A stretch of DNA of 9,302 nucleotides, taken from an uncultured Coriobacteriaceae bacterium. GTDB lineage: Bacteria; Actinomycetota; Coriobacteriia; Coriobacteriales; QAMH01. Numbering within the stretch: the first letter of the stretch is position 1; the number at the start of each line of letters is the position of its first letter. The position numbers were made by a program, and so were the translations under genes. The notes beneath the pieces were generated by a model. The model saw nothing but the letters and a program-made list of their open reading frames with translations, had not been told where the DNA came from and made no database searches. Shown in pieces: positions 5,139 through 9,302 of this stretch. The DNA lies in contig UQUH01000061.1 of assembly GCA_900544245.1 (NCBI GenBank), forward strand, positions 1 to 9,302, read 5' to 3'.

Positions 5139-6695
5139 GTGGCAAGACCGCCGAAGAACGCAGAAGGACCGAGCGCGACCGAACGCATGGAGTCGGCCTT
5201 CTGGGATTGTATGGGCGAGATGCCCTTTAGCGAAATCACCGTTCGCGACATCGTCGGCCGGGCCAAGGTCAATCGCAACTCCTATTACTATCACTACGAC
5301 AGCATGTGGGACCTTGCCCAGGCGGCCATCGAGCACGCTAAGTTCGCGGCCCTCGCGCGCGTCCTGCTGGGCGACTCCCCCGCTTCCGACGAGGATGACA
5401 CGGACGTGGCCGCATCCCAGGCGGAGGTCGGGTTCGACCACCTGCGCATGCTAGCGGGCGAAAACGGCAACCAACGCCTGCTCGAGGACGCCAAGCGCGC
5501 CGTCGTGAACGAATGGCTCGGTCTCTTCGGGCTCGACGCCGCCACACTTCCCGACGAGCTGCGCTCTTCCATCGACTTCGTGTTCGGAGGGGTGACCGCC
5601 CTGCTGGCGGCGGACCGGTCCGGCGGCTTGGACGCATTCGAGTCGACGGTCGCGGATTCCGAACTGCTCTCGACGAGCATCGGCATGCTGCGCGGCGAAC
5701 TCGACCCACAGGGCGATGCGGGAGAGGTCTGGACACAGGTATCGCAGGTAAAGGTGAAAGAGGAGCACGTCATCATCGAACACGTGGTCGATGGACGCAT
5801 CGTCGATGAGCAAGAAGAAGAACTCCCGACAGGTGAGGTTGCGTCACCGCAAGTCAATGAGGTGCTAGCACCTCATGAGGAGCCCAATCGAATCGAAGAC
5901 GGTGACGATTACGAGCCCGTGATCGAGACGGTCGTAAGCTCCGCGCAAGTCGGAAACGACGAATTCGAGAGCGCCGTAACGCTTGACGAGGAAGATCACG
6001 CACCTCGATTGGAAGAATACGTACAGGAACCGGTCGATAATTACGCTGAACATGCGGCTATTGAAATAGATGATGCGGCAACTAATATGCAGGAACCGGC
6101 AGATAAGGAATCAGCCGAATCGCTCATCGAGAGAATCATCGAGGAGGAGATGCACTCGGAATCGCTTCGCGAGATGAATCGCGACGCCGAGTTTGAATCT
6201 ACACAGGTACCGGAACAAGAAACGCAAACGCAGCAGGAAACGGAGAACGAATATGAGGACTTATCCCAGCAGGAACCTGCCAATGAACCGCAATCTCAAG
6301 AGGATCTCGCACCAGAGAAGGACCTCGATGATGTTTCTGCGCATGAAACGGAGCAAGAAGGCCAGCCAGTCGTCAATACCGAACAGGAGCCTGTGAATTC
6401 TCATGAACCAGAAGCCAACCCCCCGTGGGAAACCGCGGACGTCTCAGCGACTGAAGTCGATTATGAGGAGCGCGTGGAAGGCGTGGCAATCTACGAAGCC
6501 GCCCATGCCGAACTATCTGAGCTCGAGCATGGATCCGCGGATGACGCGCTCGATGAACAAGCGTCTGTCGACGAACCAGCTGATGATGAGTCCGGCGCAG
6601 CGCAAGACACGCCCGCTGCTGGATCTGAGGTAGCCGGAGAATCCTCTGACGAGGACGACGGTGATTCCCAGTTGAGTTTCGATTTTCTCTTCTAG
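5139..6695 (+). CDS. TetR-like transcriptional regulator with long acidic C-terminal tail
   Basis: A 518-residue protein with a GTG start behind AGGAG (5129-5133). Residues about 13-60 form a TetR-type N-terminal domain, with the HTH at about 33-55 (ITVRDIVGRAKVNRNSYYYHY), matching the usual GVSRGTFYYHF pattern. Residues about 60-190 are helical and fit a TetR C-terminal half. TetR regulators normally end near residue 190-220. Here about 328 more residues follow, with roughly 100 Asp/Glu against about 11 Lys/Arg by hand count and many Gln, Ser and Pro, so the tail is probably disordered. QEP[V/A][D/N] recurs at residues 296, 318, 378 and 416. The chain ends in a sharply different hydrophobic peptide, SFDFLF. 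From about base 5810 codon use becomes less GC-rich, with ATA, TTA and AGA codons. Ligand and targets are unknown; self-regulation is suggested by palindromes upstream. Confidence 0.88.
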   Translation: MARPPKNAEGPSATERMESAFWDCMGEMPFSEITVRDIVGRAKVNRNSYYYHYDSMWDLAQAAIEHAKFAALARVLLGDSPASDEDDTDVAASQAEVGFDHLRMLAGENGNQRLLEDAKRAVVNEWLGLFGLDAATLPDELRSSIDFVFGGVTALLAADRSGGLDAFESTVADSELLSTSIGMLRGELDPQGDAGEVWTQVSQVKVKEEHVIIEHVVDGRIVDEQEEELPTGEVASPQVNEVLAPHEEPNRIEDGDDYEPVIETVVSSAQVGNDEFESAVTLDEEDHAPRLEEYVQEPVDNYAEHAAIEIDDAATNMQEPADKESAESLIERIIEEEMHSESLREMNRDAEFESTQVPEQETQTQQETENEYEDLSQQEPANEPQSQEDLAPEKDLDDVSAHETEQEGQPVVNTEQEPVNSHEPEANPPWETADVSATEVDYEERVEGVAIYEAAHAELSELEHGSADDALDEQASVDEPADDESGAAQDTPAAGSEVAGESSDEDDGDSQLSFDFLF

Positions 6696-6801
6696 ACTAT
6701 ATTAGCAACTAGTTACTTATTACCTATTCGTCACCTGTTGCTTATATGCGTTCACCTGCGCAAATTCATTACGCAACATATTGCTATTTTACTATCATGA
6801 G

Positions 6802-6835
6802 CCAGATGGGCATCCAAGGTGCCCATCTGGTTTTT
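6802..6835 (+). terminator. Rho-independent terminator behind the TetR-like gene
   Basis: CCAGATGGGCA and TGCCCATCTGG form a perfect 11-bp stem with a seven-base loop, followed by TTTTT. There is no T-run on the other strand, so it serves plus-strand transcription. It lies 106 bases after the stop of the TetR-like gene. The intervening AT-rich stretch has no gene that I can support. Confidence 0.93.
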
Positions 6836-6900
6836 ACGTGCCCTTCCCCATGAGACAAAAGCACGGGATTCGGCGAGTTCGCGTCTAGCTGCCTCGCCCG

Positions 6901-6929
6901 CGTGCCTCCCCTACGAGACGGGAGGCACG
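6901..6929 (-). terminator. Inverted repeat spanning the stop codon of the small membrane protein gene
   Basis: CGTGCCTCCC and GGGAGGCACG are perfect 10-bp arms around a nine-base loop that contains the TAG stop of the minus-strand gene. The hairpin has no T-run directly after it. A tract GCTTTTGTCTCAT follows about 38 bases downstream on the minus strand. It may act as a 3'-end or stability element rather than a simple terminator. Confidence 0.45.
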
Positions 6930-7429
6930 GGTGGTTGCTGGGAAGCTGCCGCAGTCGTCCCGCAGCGATATGCACGCTTGTCGGCGTTGGCGAAAACCGC
7001 GACGATGATGAGCAGGACCATGGTGATTAGACCGGCACCCAGAAAACTTGTAACGGCACCTGCAATAGCCCAACCCATGACGAACCCGAGCTTGGGAGGA
7101 TTGGCGGCATGCATGATGCCGAAGATGCCTGCGATGAGCGCCACGATGCAGCAAATCAACGCCCAAATCGCCACGCCGCCACCCACGAGCATCATGAGCA
7201 TACTGAGGAAGAAGGCGTCTTCGCTATCGAAGGCGGTGCCTCCGCCGGTGATCGTGCCGTTGTCGTTGAACTCGAGATGATAGGCGATCTCGGGACCATT
7301 CTCGAGCAGCACGGCGCTCAGCAAACCCGAGAAGACCATGATCAGTATCGCGCCGATGATGCCAATGGCAGAAAGGACGACGACCGCGATGCTCAGTCCC
7401 TTGATCGCGCCAGCGTGCTCGTTTTTCAT
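6911..7429 (-). CDS. Small integral membrane protein, function unknown (DUF4064-like layout)
   Basis: A 172-residue membrane protein whose family I do not recognise with certainty. After a short charged N-terminus (MKNEHAGAIKG) come hydrophobic segments at about 12-40, 72-84, 86-106 and 113-145. A 30-residue polar loop after the first helix contains EFNDNGTITGGGTAFDSED. This layout (helix, extracytoplasmic loop, then closely spaced helices) resembles DUF4064-type proteins. The last 25 residues are polar and Pro-rich (QQPPVPPVS). A very good ribosome site (AGGAGG, 7437-7442) precedes the ATG. It lies 71 bases after ychF on the same strand, so it may be co-transcribed, but a role with YchF is not implied. 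The 3' end carries an inverted repeat over the stop codon. Confidence 0.82.
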   Translation of the reverse strand: MKNEHAGAIKGLSIAVVVLSAIGIIGAILIMVFSGLLSAVLLENGPEIAYHLEFNDNGTITGGGTAFDSEDAFFLSMLMMLVGGGVAIWALICCIVALIAGIFGIMHAANPPKLGFVMGWAIAGAVTSFLGAGLITMVLLIIVAVFANADKRAYRCGTTAAASQQPPVPPVS

Positions 7430-7454
7430 GGCAAATCCTCCTAGACGAATGGGT

Positions 7455-7478
7455 GGTCTCTCCGATACGGGCGAGACC
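7455..7478 (-). other. Small stem-loop between ychF and the downstream membrane protein gene
   Basis: GGTCTC (7455-7460) pairs with GAGACC (7473-7478), and CCG/CGG within the loop can extend the stem. No T-run follows on either strand. It could be a processing or attenuation element in the leader of the membrane protein gene, or be incidental. Confidence 0.3.
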
Positions 7479-7500
7479 GACGAACGTGTCGGACATCTCG

Positions 7501-8565
7501 CTATACGTTGAACTTGAAGTGCATGACGTCACCGTCCTGCACCACGTACTCCTTGCCCTCCTGGCGCAACTTGCCGGCGGCACGGCACCCGGCCTCTCCC
7601 CCCAGCTCGACGTAATCATCGTAACTGCAAGTCTCGGCCTTGATGAAGCCACGCTCGAAGTCGGTGTGGATGACACCGGCCGCCTGTGGTGCCTTGGCGC
7701 CGATGGGCACCGTCCATGCCTTGACTTCCATCTCGCCGGCCGTGAAGAAGGACTGCAGGCCGAGCAGACGGTACGCCTCCTTGGCCAGACGCGAAAGTCC
7801 TGGCTCCTCGAGCCCCATATCCGAGAGGAACTCGGCCTTGTCGGCCGCATCGAGCTCGGCAAGCTCGGCTTCGACCTGCGCGCAAATGGGCAACGGCCTG
7901 ACACCGTCGATCGGATCGAGTTCCGCGCCCACCATATCTTCGTCAACATTGGCAAGATACATAACGGGCTTCATGGTCAAGAGGTGAAGATCGCGGAGGA
8001 GCTCGCGTTCCTCGTCAGTCATGTCCAGGAGGCGCGCGGGATTGCCCTCGTTGAGCCACTCCTCCATCCGCTTGGCCATCTCGAACTTGGGCATGTTCGC
8101 CTTGTCGCGCTTGGCATCCTTCTCGAGACGTCCGAGCGCCTTCTCGAGCGTCGCCAAATCGGCTAAGACCAGCTCAGTGCGTATGGTCTCGATGTCGGAA
8201 GCCGGATCGTGACTGCTCTCATGGCGAATGACGTCAGGGTCGCTGAAATAGCGCACGACTTCGCAAATCGCGTCAGTTTCGCGGATATTGGCCAAGAATT
8301 GGTTGCCCAGCCCCTCACCCTCGCTCGCTCCCTTCACGAGTCCCGCGATGTCGACGAACTCGACCGTCGCCGGGACGATGCGTCCGGGATGCGCGATTTC
8401 GGCAAGCTTGTCGAGACGCTCATCGGGTACCGGGACAATGCCGACGTTGGGATCGATGGTCGCGAACGGATAGTTGGCGGCAAGACCGGTCTGATCGGTC
8501 AGGGCCGTGAATAACGTCGACTTTCCCACGTTGGGGAGGCCGACGATGCCAATGGAGAGGGACAT
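7501..8565 (-). CDS. ychF: Redox-regulated/ribosome-associated ATPase YchF (Obg-like ATPase, OLA1 family)
   Basis: A 354-residue cytoplasmic P-loop NTPase of the Obg/HflX class, close to the usual 360 or so. G1 is GLPNVGKS (9-16), G3 is DIAGLVKGAS (72-81, followed by the family signature EGEGLGNQFLANIRE), and the base-specificity motif is NVDE (206-209). The replacement of NKxD by NxxE is the hallmark that makes YchF prefer ATP to GTP. A helical domain occupies about 135-195 and a C-terminal TGS domain about 270-354 (ending DGDVMHFKFNV). In other bacteria YchF binds ribosomes and takes part in stress and translation-start control. The ATG is preceded by AAGGAG 12 bases upstream. Only 26 bases separate it from the upstream flippase-like gene on the same strand, so co-transcription is likely. 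Confidence 0.97.
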   Translation of the reverse strand: MSLSIGIVGLPNVGKSTLFTALTDQTGLAANYPFATIDPNVGIVPVPDERLDKLAEIAHPGRIVPATVEFVDIAGLVKGASEGEGLGNQFLANIRETDAICEVVRYFSDPDVIRHESSHDPASDIETIRTELVLADLATLEKALGRLEKDAKRDKANMPKFEMAKRMEEWLNEGNPARLLDMTDEERELLRDLHLLTMKPVMYLANVDEDMVGAELDPIDGVRPLPICAQVEAELAELDAADKAEFLSDMGLEEPGLSRLAKEAYRLLGLQSFFTAGEMEVKAWTVPIGAKAPQAAGVIHTDFERGFIKAETCSYDDYVELGGEAGCRAAGKLRQEGKEYVVQDGDVMHFKFNV

Positions 8566-8591
8566 GCTGCTTCTACGCTCCTTCGTTTTTC

Positions 8592-9302
8592 CTAGTCATC
8601 TTTTTCTATATTGTCCAAGGTGCCAGAATCCACGTCATCCTTTTCGATCGCCTTCTGGTCACCCGTGACCTGTATAAAGATCTCGGTCAGGCTTGTCCCG
8701 GAACTGCCTTGCGGGGGTACGGGATACGTCTCCTCGTCGGAAGTGTCATCGGCTTGACCTGCGATTACATCATCTTGCCCATCATGGGCAGCATTCTGCT
8801 CGCCATCCTCGACCGGCTCTCCCGTATTGTATGTCACCAAATCGCCGGTCTGAAAGGCGTTGACGATATCGGCGAGGCTGACGACGTAGGACTCGTGTTG
8901 CGCGCGCTCCTGCTCGCGCGTCCAGGCAGCCGGCGGCACGGGCAGCATCTCGGACATGTCCTCGATGACGGGAGCGCCGGTAGACGCCTCGAGCTTTGCC
9001 TGGGCGGCGTTCTCGTCACCGCCCCTGACGAGCACCTCCTCGCTCCCCTGCGCGAAGACCTGCTTTTGCTGGCCCGTGATGTTGATGCAGATGGCGCCGA
9101 TGATGAACGGGATCCAGAAGATGAGGCCGCGGTACGCGAGCGCGATGGCGGCGGCCTGCGCGGGCGTGGCCCCGTACGCGCTCAGCACGAGCGCGAGCAG
9201 GATCTCGACGGCACCAATCGTCTGCAGGATGAAGGTGGCGATGATGAAGCCAGCCACGTAGGACGCCATGAGAAACGGTATGTACGTGTAGCCGAAGGCG
9301 AA
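8592..9302 (-). CDS. Flippase-like / lysylphosphatidylglycerol synthase TM family protein, C-terminal part with acidic tail (5' end outside window)
   Basis: The last 236 residues of a membrane protein that begins beyond the right edge; the frame is open to the window end. The visible part starts with GYTYIPFLMASYVAGFII and continues with QTIGAVEILLALVLSAYGATPAQAAAIALAYRGLIFWIPF. This matches the closing helices of the UPF0104/LPG_synthase_TM (flippase-like) family: Gly-x-Val-Glu, a short loop, then Ala-rich tyrosine-arginine and a tryptophan-proline helix. Such domains occur in MprF, AglD-like and other lipid-handling proteins. The catalytic aminoacyl-transferase half of MprF is not present after it. 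Instead there is a hydrophilic tail of about 155 residues with two PVPP motifs and many Asp/Glu. Substrate is unknown. An internal ATG at 9269 lies inside the membrane domain and is not the true start. Confidence 0.85.
   Translation of the reverse strand, partial: FAFGYTYIPFLMASYVAGFIIATFILQTIGAVEILLALVLSAYGATPAQAAAIALAYRGLIFWIPFIIGAICINITGQQKQVFAQGSEEVLVRGGDENAAQAKLEASTGAPVIEDMSEMLPVPPAAWTREQERAQHESYVVSLADIVNAFQTGDLVTYNTGEPVEDGEQNAAHDGQDDVIAGQADDTSDEETYPVPPQGSSGTSLTEIFIQVTGDQKAIEKDDVDSGTLDNIEKDD

Noticed and set aside
6748..6855. Possible 35-codon ORF starting ATGCGTTCACC
   Set aside because: It has no ribosome site, runs through the terminator hairpin and shows no protein-like features.
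7453..8166. Plus-strand open frame of 237 codons opposite ychF
   Set aside because: It is antisense to a fully recognised YchF with all motifs. It is a shadow frame.

Overview
The window looks like a piece of chromosome from a high-GC Gram-positive anaerobe. Class Coriobacteriia (Actinomycetota) is the best guess. This is an inference from the GC-rich codon use, strong Shine-Dalgarno sites, a lipoprotein plus ECF-type vitamin uptake, and a flippase-like gene beside ychF. No rRNA or marker gene here settles the taxonomy. I see no tRNA, rRNA, CRISPR array, transposase or phage gene.

Layout. (1) Positions 1-270, minus strand: the N-terminal 90 codons of an XRE-family HTH regulator that runs off the left edge. 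(2) About 271-564: a divergent intergenic region with short repeats. (3) About 562-720: a cobalamin riboswitch. (4) 739-4496, plus strand: a tightly packed operon directly behind the riboswitch. It encodes a lipoprotein with a DUF4430 (transcobalamin/intrinsic-factor C-terminal-like) domain, EcfT, a single-chain double ATPase (two EcfA units fused), and an S component. The natural reading is a self-contained vitamin B12 (or cobamide precursor) ECF importer with its own surface lipoprotein, switched off when B12 is plentiful. (5) 4497-4779: non-coding, with a palindrome, a C-tract repeat able to form a G-quadruplex on the minus strand, and AT-richer DNA. (6) 4780-4932: a 50-residue, very acidic microprotein built from 13-residue units, followed by a textbook terminator. 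(7) 5139-6695: a TetR-like regulator whose DNA-binding/ligand portion (about 190 residues) is followed by an approximately 328-residue acidic, probably disordered tail. Palindromic operator candidates lie upstream and a strong terminator downstream. (8) 6911-9302, minus strand: a probable operon read right to left. It holds the C-terminal part of a flippase-like/lysylphosphatidylglycerol-synthase-TM (UPF0104-like) membrane protein, then ychF (Obg-like ATPase), then a small four-helix-type membrane protein of unknown function.

The B12 operon is the functional core and its parts fit together well. The parts least explained by known families are the acidic repeat microprotein and the acidic-tailed TetR protein. 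They sit side by side between the two conventional operons.
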